Assembly (NCBI GenBank): GCA_902472305.1
Contig: CABRNK010000030.1
Span: forward strand, 1-26,413
Reading direction: 5' to 3'
DNA from: Hominenteromicrobium sp900549945
GTDB taxonomy: Bacteria > Bacillota > Clostridia > Oscillospirales > Acutalibacteraceae
Length of the DNA stretch: 26,413 nucleotides
Shown here piece after piece: positions 12,547 to 19,543 of this stretch. Position numbers and translations under genes: made by a program. Each line of letters begins with the position of its first letter. The first letter of the stretch is position 1. A model generated the notes under the pieces. That model worked only from the letters and a program-made list of their open reading frames with translations, made no database searches and was not told the DNA's origin.

Positions 12547-13686
12547 GCAGCGGCACGTTGCCGCCGCCAGCAGACGGAATGCCTGTTCGGCGCTTGCGGC
12601 GAGATTTTTTGCCGCCGTCGCGGGCTCCATCGCCGCCTCGAGCGTCGTCACGCCGCGCACCGCCGGAAAAAATGCGTCGATGCCCGCCGCGTTGCAGGCC
12701 TCCGCGCCGTCCGCAAGCCCGCCCGCAAAGGCCAGCACCAGCTTACCGTGCCGCTTCGCGAGACGCGCGACGCCGGCGGGCGCCTTGCCCATCGCGGTCT
12801 GGGCGTCGAGACGGCCCTCACCGGTCACGACAACGTCCGCCGCGCGGATTTTTTCCTCCAGCCCCGTCTCCTGCATCACGATTTCAATGCCCGGCACGAG
12901 CGATGCGCCGAGGAAGGTGCGCAGAGCGAAGCCCATGCCGCCCGCCGCGCCGGAGCCCGGGAAATCCGCGTCGCTCTCGGGGTATACAGCCTTTGTGCGC
13001 GCGGCAAAGGCCTGCAGCCAGCCGTCCATTCTGCGGATACGCTCTGCATCGGCGCCCTTTTGCGGGCCGAATACGGCGCTGCACCCGAGCGGGCCGCACA
13101 GCGGGTTCTCCACATCGCACGCCGCGCGGAATGTGCAGTCCCGCAATTCAGGCAGCGCGTGCGCCGTACCGATACTGTGCAGATACGCGAGGCCGGCCGC
13201 GCCGCGCGGGATCGGCGCGCCGCTTTCGTCGAGCAGGTCAAAGCCGAGCGCCTGCAGCATGCCGGCGCCGCCGTCGTTCGTCGCACTGCCGCCAAGGCCG
13301 ACCACAAACCGGCGGCAGCCGCGGGCGACCGCATCGCGGATCACCTCGCCCACACCGAACGTCGTCGTTTTCATCGGGTCGCGCGCCTCCGGCGGTACCT
13401 GCGGCAGACCCGCCGCCCCCGCCATCTCCACGACGGCGAGACCGCCCGCAATGCCGTACCGGCAGGTGACCGGCGCACCGAGCGGGCCGGTCACTGAGAC
13501 GGAAATCATTTCCCCGCTAAGGCCCGCCGTCAGCGCTTCAGCCGTGCCCTCGCCGCCGTCTGCCAGCGGGCAGACCTCGGCCACCGCGCCCGGCACCGCG
13601 CGAAGCAGGCCGGCGCGCACCGCCTCGCCCGCCTCGAGCGATGACAGGCTGCCCTTGAACGAATCCACTGCGATTAAAACCCTCAT
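12523..13686 (-). CDS. glycerate kinase (GlxK/GarK type)
   Basis: 387 residues, ATP-dependent phosphorylation of D-glycerate to a phosphoglycerate, feeding glyoxylate, serine or sugar-acid breakdown into glycolysis; cytosolic. Family signatures: N-terminal MRVLIAVDSFKGSLSSLEAGEA, PLADGGEGTAEAL, GLGGSATNDGGAGMLQALGF, CDVENPLCGP, FGPQKGA and VVTGEGRLDAQTAMGKAP. The 2- versus 3-phosphoglycerate product cannot be told by eye. GGGGGAG is eight bases before the ATG. The extreme C-terminus (EVAESRA and stop, 12523-12546) is encoded by the first unit of repeat array B, so the protein is about ten residues longer than a normal end after the FRLL helix. Own promoter at 13796-13824. Confidence 0.94.
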   Translation of the reverse strand: MRVLIAVDSFKGSLSSLEAGEAVRAGLLRAVPGAVAEVCPLADGGEGTAEALTAGLSGEMISVSVTGPLGAPVTCRYGIAGGLAVVEMAGAAGLPQVPPEARDPMKTTTFGVGEVIRDAVARGCRRFVVGLGGSATNDGGAGMLQALGFDLLDESGAPIPRGAAGLAYLHSIGTAHALPELRDCTFRAACDVENPLCGPLGCSAVFGPQKGADAERIRRMDGWLQAFAARTKAVYPESDADFPGSGAAGGMGFALRTFLGASLVPGIEIVMQETGLEEKIRAADVVVTGEGRLDAQTAMGKAPAGVARLAKRHGKLVLAFAGGLADGAEACNAAGIDAFFPAVRGVTTLEAAMEPATAAKNLAASAEQAFRLLAAATCRCEVAESRA

Positions 13687-13795
13687 TATGCTTTCTCCCC
13701 CTTACGGCCTGCGGCCATGCGATGCCGCGCCTTCTCGCTTCACACTTGCGCCGCTTCTGCCGATTACTTCGCCGCAGCCTGCGGCTGTTACTGAA

Positions 13796-13824
13796 ATTGT
13801 AACACACAGCCGGGCGCCGTGCAA
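13796..13824 (-). promoter_or_regulatory. promoter of glycerate kinase
   Basis: The minus strand reads TTGCAC (complement of 13819-13824), a 17-bp spacer and TACAAT (complement of 13796-13801) with TGT before it. The leader of about 105 bases contains GCCGCAG/CTGCGGC (about 13771-13785) and GGCC/GGCC hairpins. Confidence 0.65.
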
Positions 13825-13837
13825 TCGAACATGCAGA

Positions 13838-13878
13838 GAAAAAGGCGCCGCCCGAACGATTATCGCCGGGCAGCGCCT
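13838..13878 (-). terminator. terminator of the CAP-domain gene
   Basis: On the minus strand AGGCGCTGCCCG pairs with CGGGCGGCGCCT (one mismatch), followed by TTTTTCTCTG. It directly follows the stop at 13891. Confidence 0.88.
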
Positions 13879-13890
13879 CTGTTTATTCTA

Positions 13891-15690
13891 CTAACGCTTT
13901 TTTCTCCTGCGCGGGCGCAGAACCACAAGACCTGCCGCTGAAGCGGAGGCAGCCGTATACAGCGCCGTGATCGGCGTGCCGTCACCGGTCGGCGGAACCT
14001 TCAGATCCGGATTCGGAGACGGCGAGGGGGCCGCCGTCGGCGCAGGCGTTGCGTCTGCTGTTACCGCCGGAGCGGGCGTCGCGGTCGGCTCCGTTTTCGG
14101 GGCCGCGGTCGGCGCGGGCGTCGGCGTCGCAGGCGGCGGATCCTTCCACACGATCGCAAACGGCGAAAAGCCGCTCACCGTGAGCAAAAGCAGATCCTCA
14201 CCCTTTGAGAGCTTTTCGCCCTCAAAGACCTCGATGTCGCCGGCCCTGTGGCCGAGCATATCCTCCGCATACATGTGGTAAATGACAAAATCATCCGATT
14301 TGTCGGCACCCTCGGGATACGGCAGGCCGATGAACTTGCCGCCGTCCGCGTAAACATCCGCGCCGGCCGCCGTCCAAGTCACCTTTCCGTCCGTGCTGAC
14401 CTGCAGCTTGACGTCCAGATACTGCACGCCGTTGATTTTCTGATCCGCCCACTGCTTTTCAAAGGCGGCCTTCACCTTTTCTTCACTGTCCAGACCGGCC
14501 TTCTTCATGGCGTCCGTGATCGTCAGTCCATCCCGGTCGATGCGCAGGGTGTAGGCAGGGTCCGTCTTTACAGGCGTGGCTGTCGGCGTGGCCGTTGGTG
14601 TTGCCGTTGGCGTGGCCGTCGGTGTTGCCGTTGGCGTGGCCGTCGGTGTTGCCGTTGGCGTGGCTGTCGGTGTTGCCGTTGGCGTGGCCGTCGGTGTTGC
14701 CGTTGGCGTAGCCGTTGGCGTGGCCGTCGGTGTTGCCGTTGGCGTAGCCGTCGGTGTTGCCGTTGGCGTGGCTGTCGGTGTTGCCGCTTGTACCGACAGG
14801 AACACAGAAACTGTTTTTCCGCCAACCTCCGCCGTGATCTCCGCTCCACCGCCGTCGACCGCCGTCACCGTGCCGTTTTCGTCGACCAGTGCGACACCCT
14901 CATTCGACGATTTCCATACGACCGGCGATACCAGTGTGCAGGGCGTCTCGACCTTGCCGAAAACAACGGCGGCCGAGATCGAAAGCGCGCGTGTTTCTCC
15001 CTTTTCGAGCGCCGCGCCGTCGGATTCCCCCGGCGCAATCGAAAGACGCAGGCTTTCAGCCGACACCTCTACGGTGGCCGCCGTTTCCTTGCTCTCCGCG
15101 GCTGCATCGGTTTTTAGGCCCTCCTTTGCGGAGAACTCCGCCGCAGTTACCGCGCCGGTCTGCCCGTCCTTCTGAAACGCAGCAAGGCCGATAAACCGGT
15201 ACGCCGGATCGACCAACGCAGCGTAACGAACCGCATCCTTACTCTCCGAGTCTTGCGTATAAGCGTCCTTTTCCGCATACCACTGTTCGACGGCCGCCAG
15301 CATCGCGCTCTGCTTTTGTTCCGCATTCTCTGTGGTCTGCGCGAGGTTTTCCATACTGCTGCTCACGCCGCCTTGAACCACCGTTGACCATGCTTTTCCA
15401 TTCGGGCGCACGTCACCAAACGACACCGAGGCCTCCGCCGCGCGGAGGCGCGCGATTTGCTCGAGGTCGCCGGACCACTCCAGCGGCACGTAGCTTTCGC
15501 CCTGCTCTTCCTCGCGGATGGCATTGATTCGCTCCAGAACCGCGTCGGCCTCACCCGGTGCATACGTACCCTGCACGGATACCTGCACCGTCTGCATCTC
15601 CTCTGCCGCTGCGGCAAACGGTACGCCGCCGAACAGCAGGACCGCCAGAACAACCGAAAACAGCCTTTTAAGCCTGCCTGTCTTTTTCAT
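13891..15690 (-). CDS. CAP/SCP-domain surface protein with ATPT stalk and sortase-like tail
   Basis: 599 residues, exported. Signal peptide 1 to about 29 (ends AAAAEE). A CAP-type region at about 45-195 starts with VLERINAIREEEQGESYVPLEWSGDLEQIARLRAAEA and includes SMENLAQ and a VDPAYRFIGLA segment, as in SCP-like proteins. A bacterial Ig-like region covers about 215-300 (VVWKSSNEGVALVDENGTVTAVDGG). Then an ATPT stalk (303-373) and a beta-rich module common in Firmicutes surface proteins (about 376-510, with GLPYPEGADKSDDFVIYHM and VSGFSPFAIVWK). A second Pro/Thr-rich linker leads to the end, VPPTGDG, a hydrophobic segment and RPRRRKKR, a non-canonical LPXTG-type sorting signal. AAGGGGG is eight bases before the ATG. 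Probably wall-anchored; ligand unknown. Confidence 0.9.
   Translation of the reverse strand: MKKTGRLKRLFSVVLAVLLFGGVPFAAAAEEMQTVQVSVQGTYAPGEADAVLERINAIREEEQGESYVPLEWSGDLEQIARLRAAEASVSFGDVRPNGKAWSTVVQGGVSSSMENLAQTTENAEQKQSAMLAAVEQWYAEKDAYTQDSESKDAVRYAALVDPAYRFIGLAAFQKDGQTGAVTAAEFSAKEGLKTDAAAESKETAATVEVSAESLRLSIAPGESDGAALEKGETRALSISAAVVFGKVETPCTLVSPVVWKSSNEGVALVDENGTVTAVDGGGAEITAEVGGKTVSVFLSVQAATPTATPTATPTATPTATPTATPTATPTATPTATPTATPTATPTATPTATPTATPTATPTATPTATPTATPVKTDPAYTLRIDRDGLTITDAMKKAGLDSEEKVKAAFEKQWADQKINGVQYLDVKLQVSTDGKVTWTAAGADVYADGGKFIGLPYPEGADKSDDFVIYHMYAEDMLGHRAGDIEVFEGEKLSKGEDLLLLTVSGFSPFAIVWKDPPPATPTPAPTAAPKTEPTATPAPAVTADATPAPTAAPSPSPNPDLKVPPTGDGTPITALYTAASASAAGLVVLRPRRRKKR
14572..14784 (-). 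repeat. VNTR encoding the ATPT stalk
   Basis: 213 bp encode ATPT repeated 17 times plus ATP. At the DNA level the unit is 12 bp, organised mostly in 24-bp dimers (GTTGGCGTGGCC then GTCGGTGTTGCC on the plus strand). Third-base variants are shared between units, a mark of slippage or unequal crossing over. Stalk length is likely variable between strains. The antisense VGVA reading is a by-product. Confidence 0.93.
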
Positions 15691-15737
15691 CGTGAATCCC
15701 CCTTGTCACGGATTTGAGGGTATGTTCTCCTAAGCAT

Positions 15738-15767
15738 ACTATACCGCAGGGCGGAGCGTTATGTCAA
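15738..15767 (-). promoter_or_regulatory. promoter of the CAP-domain gene
   Basis: The minus strand has a perfect TTGACA (complement of 15762-15767), an 18-bp spacer and TATAGT (complement of 15738-15743). The leader is about 40 bases. Confidence 0.8.
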
Positions 15768-15811
15768 GTAATCTTACAAAGCTGAAATGATTTCGTAAGG
15801 AATTTTATGAA

Positions 15812-15841
15812 AAAGCACGGAACCTGTCGGCTCCGCGCTTT
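15812..15841 (-). terminator. terminator of the antiporter gene
   Basis: On the minus strand AAAGCGCGGA pairs with TCCGTGCTTT (one wobble), followed by TTCATAAAATT. It lies about ten bases past the stop of the antiporter gene. Confidence 0.75.
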
Positions 15842-15851
15842 GTCTTTTAAA

Positions 15852-17144
15852 TCAGCTGTGCAGTGTGAAATGCGACTGCGGCTTATTTTCCGTTCTGGCG
15901 CTCACCCTGCCCTCGGGCTTGATCTCACCGGCCTTCAGCAGCGAATGCTTCGTGAGCGTCGGGCCGACAAGCTCGTAAACCAGCACGGAAAAAAGCACCA
16001 CGTTGCGCACGATGGCGCCGTCGGCGAGCGAGGTTGCGGTCAGCGCCATGCCGAGCGCAACGCCGGCCTGCGGCAGCAGCGTGATGCCCAGATGCTTTTT
16101 TATCCGCTCGCTGCAATGCGTCAGCGCACAGCTCCAATACGAGCCGCTGATCTTGCCGAGGGAGCGGAACACGATGTAGATCACGCCGATCAAAAGCACC
16201 AGCGGGTCGCTCAGGATATTCAGATCCAGCTCCGCGCCGGAAATTACGAAAAACAAAATGCCGATCGGACCGGTCCACCGGTCGAGCCGCTCCATCAGCT
16301 CCTCGGAAGCCGTGCAGACATTGCAGAAAACCGTGCCGGTCATCATGCAGACGAGCAGCAGAGAGAAGCCGACGTAGACGCCGCCGACCTCAAAGTGCAC
16401 CTGCGAAAGGCCGACCATCAGGAGCACGAACGCCACCGAAAGCGAAAGCCGCTTACTGCGCGAATGGAAATACGTCTCGAGCCAGTTCAAAAGCACGCCC
16501 GCGACGGCGCCGAGCACCAGCGAGAGGACGATCTCGATGACCGGCTCAAGCACGACGCTGACCACGCTGACGCTGCCGTGCTCGAGCGCCATCGCAACGC
16601 CGAACGACGCGGAAAACAGCACGAGGCCAACCGCATCGTCGATCGCGACGACCATCAAAAGCAGCTTTGTCATCGGGCCGTTCGCCTTATACTGGCGGAC
16701 GACCATCAGCGTGGCCGCCGGCGCAGTCGCCGCGGCAATCGCGCCGAGCGTGATCGCCGCGGGCAGCGAGATCAGCGCGGGATTGATCAGGTGCACCGCA
16801 ATGAGCACGACATCGACGAGCGCCGTCGTGATGACGGCCTGCAGGATGCCGACCGTGATCGCCTGCCGCCCCATCGTTTTGAGCTGGCTGATGCGGAATT
16901 CGTTGCCGATTGCAAACGCAATAAAGCCGAGCGCCGTCTGCGTGACGATGCTCAGGCCCTCTACCTGCTCGAGGGAGTTGAAGCCGACGCCCTTGATTTG
17001 CAGCGCGCCGATGCAGAACGGCCCGAGCAAAAGCCCGCCGATCAGATACGCCGTGACCGCAGGCAGCCGCAGCAGCTTTGCCAGACGGGACATGAGCAGG
17101 CCGGCGATCAGCGCCACCGCCAGACTGATTAACATTTCCTGCAT
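15852..17144 (-). CDS. cation/proton antiporter (CPA, Kef/NapA-like)
   Basis: 430 residues, a polytopic cytoplasmic-membrane protein of the sodium/proton exchanger family (PF00999) with about 12-13 helices. The start MQEMLISLAVALIAGLLMSRLAKLLRLPAVTAYLIGGLLLGP is typical of the Kef/NapA (CPA2) branch. The ion-binding helix has adjacent acids (VVAIDDAVGLVLF, DD motif), and TLGAIAAATAPAATLMVV is the unwound-helix region. No C-terminal nucleotide-binding (RCK) domain is present, and the tail after VGPTLTKHSLLKAGEIKPEG is short and polar. The ATG at 17144 is eight bases after GAGAGGTG. An upstream in-frame extension to 17192 overlaps the HAD gene and lacks an RBS. It is the second gene of the HAD-antiporter operon, 13 bases apart. 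Ion (Na or K) not determinable. Confidence 0.92.
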   Translation of the reverse strand: MQEMLISLAVALIAGLLMSRLAKLLRLPAVTAYLIGGLLLGPFCIGALQIKGVGFNSLEQVEGLSIVTQTALGFIAFAIGNEFRISQLKTMGRQAITVGILQAVITTALVDVVLIAVHLINPALISLPAAITLGAIAAATAPAATLMVVRQYKANGPMTKLLLMVVAIDDAVGLVLFSASFGVAMALEHGSVSVVSVVLEPVIEIVLSLVLGAVAGVLLNWLETYFHSRSKRLSLSVAFVLLMVGLSQVHFEVGGVYVGFSLLLVCMMTGTVFCNVCTASEELMERLDRWTGPIGILFFVISGAELDLNILSDPLVLLIGVIYIVFRSLGKISGSYWSCALTHCSERIKKHLGITLLPQAGVALGMALTATSLADGAIVRNVVLFSVLVYELVGPTLTKHSLLKAGEIKPEGRVSARTENKPQSHFTLHS

Positions 17145-17157
17145 TTCAGCACCTCTC

Positions 17158-17967
17158 TCATTCTGCACGGCGCGCCGCCAAACCGCCGGCAAGTCGCCCT
17201 GCTTTTACCCTAACGCAGTTTTTTTCCAGCCACCGCGCCACACCGTCCGCATCGCCTTCTGCACAAACGGTATTGGCGGCTTCCTTTACCTGCGGCGGCG
17301 CGTTTACAACCGCAACGCCGCAGCCGCAGCCGCGCAGCATCTCCACATCGTTTAAATCGTCTCCGAATGCGACGATTTCTTCCATGGCGATTCCATGGCG
17401 CGCCGCCAAGCACCGTATACCGTTCAGCTTTGTAGCCGCCCGGTTCATCACCATGCCGACCGCATTTTCCGAAAGCTGGATGTACAGGTTCTCCGGAAGA
17501 TACGCGCGAAACGATTCCAGCTCCGCCGCAGAGCCGGCCCGCACCAAAATCTTATCCGCCGTTTTGCCCGAGAGCTCTGAAAAATCCCGCGTATACGTAT
17601 ACGAAAGACCGGGCCAAATACTGCCCGCATCAAAATTCTCGTACAGTACATCTTCCGCCTCGATGCCTATACCGCAGTCCGGCCTGTCCCGCAGGATACG
17701 CAGCGCAATCTCGCGCGGGTTTTCTATCCCCGCTTTGCCGACGCACGCCGCACCGTCATAAACCACGGCGCCGTTGTGGAAAATTCCGGCGTCAAACCGC
17801 AGCGCGGAAATACTCTTTACCGTGCGTATCGGGCGCGCTGTGGCAACCACAAACAGAATGCCGTACGCCCGAACACGCTCTATCATCCGCAGCGTGTAGG
17901 TGGATAGGGATTTATCGCCCCGCAGCAGCGTGCCGTCCAAATCCGTCACAGCCATCCGAATATCCAT
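17158..17967 (-). CDS. HAD-IIB (Cof-type) phosphatase
   Basis: 269 residues, the usual size of Cof-like haloacid-dehalogenase hydrolases that dephosphorylate sugar phosphates, flavin or nucleotide precursors in the cytosol. Motif I is VTDLDGTLL (nucleophile Asp9 and acid Asp11), motif II is VVATARP, motif III the Lys in the NRAATKLNGI region, and motif IV FGDDLNDVEML with metal-binding acids. The C2B cap lies between motifs II and III. GAGAGGGTG precedes the ATG by about nine bases. It is first in an operon with the antiporter and has a consensus promoter at 18000-18028. Substrate not predictable. Confidence 0.93.
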   Translation of the reverse strand: MDIRMAVTDLDGTLLRGDKSLSTYTLRMIERVRAYGILFVVATARPIRTVKSISALRFDAGIFHNGAVVYDGAACVGKAGIENPREIALRILRDRPDCGIGIEAEDVLYENFDAGSIWPGLSYTYTRDFSELSGKTADKILVRAGSAAELESFRAYLPENLYIQLSENAVGMVMNRAATKLNGIRCLAARHGIAMEEIVAFGDDLNDVEMLRGCGCGVAVVNAPPQVKEAANTVCAEGDADGVARWLEKNCVRVKAGRLAGGLAARRAE

Positions 17968-17999
17968 GTGCGCACACCCTCTCGGAAATAATTGCTCCG

Positions 18000-18028
18000 A
18001 TTATAGCATGGAAACCAATAAATAACAA
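18000..18028 (-). promoter_or_regulatory. promoter of the HAD-antiporter operon
   Basis: The minus strand reads TTGTTA (complement of 18023-18028), a 17-bp spacer and a perfect TATAAT (complement of 18000-18005) with TGC before it. It starts directly after the 5S terminator. Confidence 0.85.
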
Positions 18029-18044
18029 GGTTTTGCGAAAAATA

Positions 18045-18072
18045 AAAAAGAACCGCAAATGCGGTTCTTTTT
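18045..18072 (-). terminator. terminator of the 5S rRNA gene
   Basis: On the minus strand AAAAAGAACCGC pairs perfectly with GCGGTTCTTTTT around a four-base loop and continues into TTATTTTTCG. It begins within a few bases of the 5S 3' end. Confidence 0.93.
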
Positions 18073-18074
18073 GT

Positions 18075-18190
<116 letters not shown>

Positions 18191-18222
18191 TATTTGTTGC
18201 CGCCTCATCTGACGGCTTAGTT

Positions 18223-18251
18223 ATGATACCACACTGCTCCGAAAATTGCAA
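18223..18251 (-). promoter_or_regulatory. promoter of the solitary 5S gene
   Basis: The minus strand reads TTGCAA (complement of 18246-18251), a 17-bp spacer and TATCAT (complement of 18223-18228) with TGG before it, about 32 bases before the mature 5S 5' end. Confidence 0.7.
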
Positions 18252-18334
18252 GCCTTTTTTTCAATTTTTTTGAAATATTTTTGTTTTTGGAATATATTGT
18301 GTCTTTTGCTTTTAAAAACACAATTTACGGTATA

Positions 18335-19408
18335 TCAATCCACCGCATCCGCACGGCCTGCGCCGCCTGTCTCCGTGCCGGCCGGGCTGTCGCCCGCACC
18401 ATCTGCCGGCATCGGCGTAGCTGTCGCCTCTGCCGCTGCCACGCTGTCCGCGCTCGTGTCCCCGCCGTCCGCAGCATCCGGAGACGGCTCCGGGGAAGGC
18501 GTCGGCTCGGGCTCAATCTCTCCCAGCAGGTAAGAGGTCCAAAGCGCGCAGCCTGCGTCGTTCAGGTGGATGCAGAGCTGGCCCGGGTCGGCACAGTATT
18601 CCTCGGGCAAATAGCCGTCCGTGAAAAACGCCGCCACGTCTGCAAAGCCGAAGCCGTTCGACGCGCAGTACGCCTTCATCTCCGCATTGTATTCCGCAAT
18701 CGTACTGCTGCTCAGGCCCTCATAATCGATCCACTCCAGCATCGGCGTGACCGACTGCACCGTGATCTCCAGAGACGGGAATGCGCTTTTCAGCGCGGAA
18801 AGCACGGTTTTGGCGCGATCCATCACGGTCGAAACATCGTTATAGATGAGATCCTCCTTGCCAAGCTGAATATACAGCTTGCGCGCGCCGGTCTGCTGGA
18901 CAGCCTCGCTGAGCGTCACGGCGGAAGTGCCCTCCTCCGCGCTGAGATAGAGCGAGCCCTCGCCGCCGTCCAGCTCGTCCACAACGTCGCCCCACGCGTA
19001 ATCGTCCGACGTCAGGAAAACCGCGTCGTGCAGGATCGTCGAGCTGCCCGCCCCCTCCTGCACGTAGTCCGCAAGCTGCGCCGTCAGGCTGTCGCCCACG
19101 AACAGGGCGCCGTCAAATTCGGAGGCCGGCGCGGCGCTCGCCGCCGCATCATCCCCCGTATCCGATGTACCGGACGCTTCGCCGCCGTCCGGCCGGATCG
19201 TGGAGAAAAACTCGGGCTGCCCGTCCGCGACGCCGAAAAACGCGTTGTCCTTCGATTTGGAAGCGTTCGCCGCGTAAACGACGATGACTGCGGCGGCCGC
19301 CGCCAGCACGATCCCAGCCGTGATCACCGCAATCCGAAACCGGTTCGGCCTTTTTTTCTTTTTCGGCGCGCGTGACGCACCTGCCGTGCGCCGGCTTCGG
19401 TTTGCCAA
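18335..19408 (-). CDS. membrane-anchored SGNH/GDSL-like hydrolase
   Basis: 357 residues. A basic cytosolic N-terminus (KKKKRPNRFR) and one membrane helix (about 25-47) place the rest outside the cell. After a low-complexity linker to about residue 97, the SGNH-type domain starts with FVGDSLT (Ser107 as block I nucleophile). YIQLGKEDL occupies the block III position but has Lys-Glu-Asp instead of the usual GxND, and IHLNDAG carries the likely block V His. The C-terminus is a Pro/Ser/Glu then Ala/Gly/Asp-rich tail. It resembles the exported GDSL-lipase or OSK-like proteins of Clostridia that may deacetylate wall or capsule sugars. The start is TTG at 19408, eight bases after AAAGGAAG. Downstream only a weak ATTGTGT/ACACAAT hairpin is visible. 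Confidence 0.85.
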   Translation of the reverse strand: MANRSRRTAGASRAPKKKKRPNRFRIAVITAGIVLAAAAAVIVVYAANASKSKDNAFFGVADGQPEFFSTIRPDGGEASGTSDTGDDAAASAAPASEFDGALFVGDSLTAQLADYVQEGAGSSTILHDAVFLTSDDYAWGDVVDELDGGEGSLYLSAEEGTSAVTLSEAVQQTGARKLYIQLGKEDLIYNDVSTVMDRAKTVLSALKSAFPSLEITVQSVTPMLEWIDYEGLSSSTIAEYNAEMKAYCASNGFGFADVAAFFTDGYLPEEYCADPGQLCIHLNDAGCALWTSYLLGEIEPEPTPSPEPSPDAADGGDTSADSVAAAEATATPMPADGAGDSPAGTETGGAGRADAVD

Positions 19409-19441
19409 TGCAATCGCTTCCTTTCACTCTGTACTGCGTAC

Positions 19442-19470
19442 ATTGTACGACTTATGTCGAGTTATGTCAA
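19442..19470 (-). promoter_or_regulatory. consensus promoter of the SGNH gene
   Basis: The minus strand has a perfect TTGACA (complement of 19465-19470), a 17-bp spacer and TACAAT (complement of 19442-19447). The spacer contains CGAC-ATAA-GTCG, and GTAC recurs three times around the -10 and start, so a regulator site is possible. Confidence 0.82.
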
Positions 19471-19543
19471 GCAAGCGTCTCTCATCCGTTTTTCCGCGCT
19501 GTAAAAGCCCGCGCCGCAATGGGCGGAAAATTCGGCGCGCAGT

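Noticed and set aside
12019..13894. Long plus-strand open frames (up to 527 codons) across array B and glycerate kinase
   Set aside because: They are antisense to a clear glycerate kinase and show Arg/Pro/Ala-rich low-complexity translation; the apparent protein repeat mirrors the non-coding array.
14572..14784. Plus-strand VGVA-repeat protein
   Set aside because: It is the antisense of the ATPT stalk VNTR within a well-supported CAP gene.
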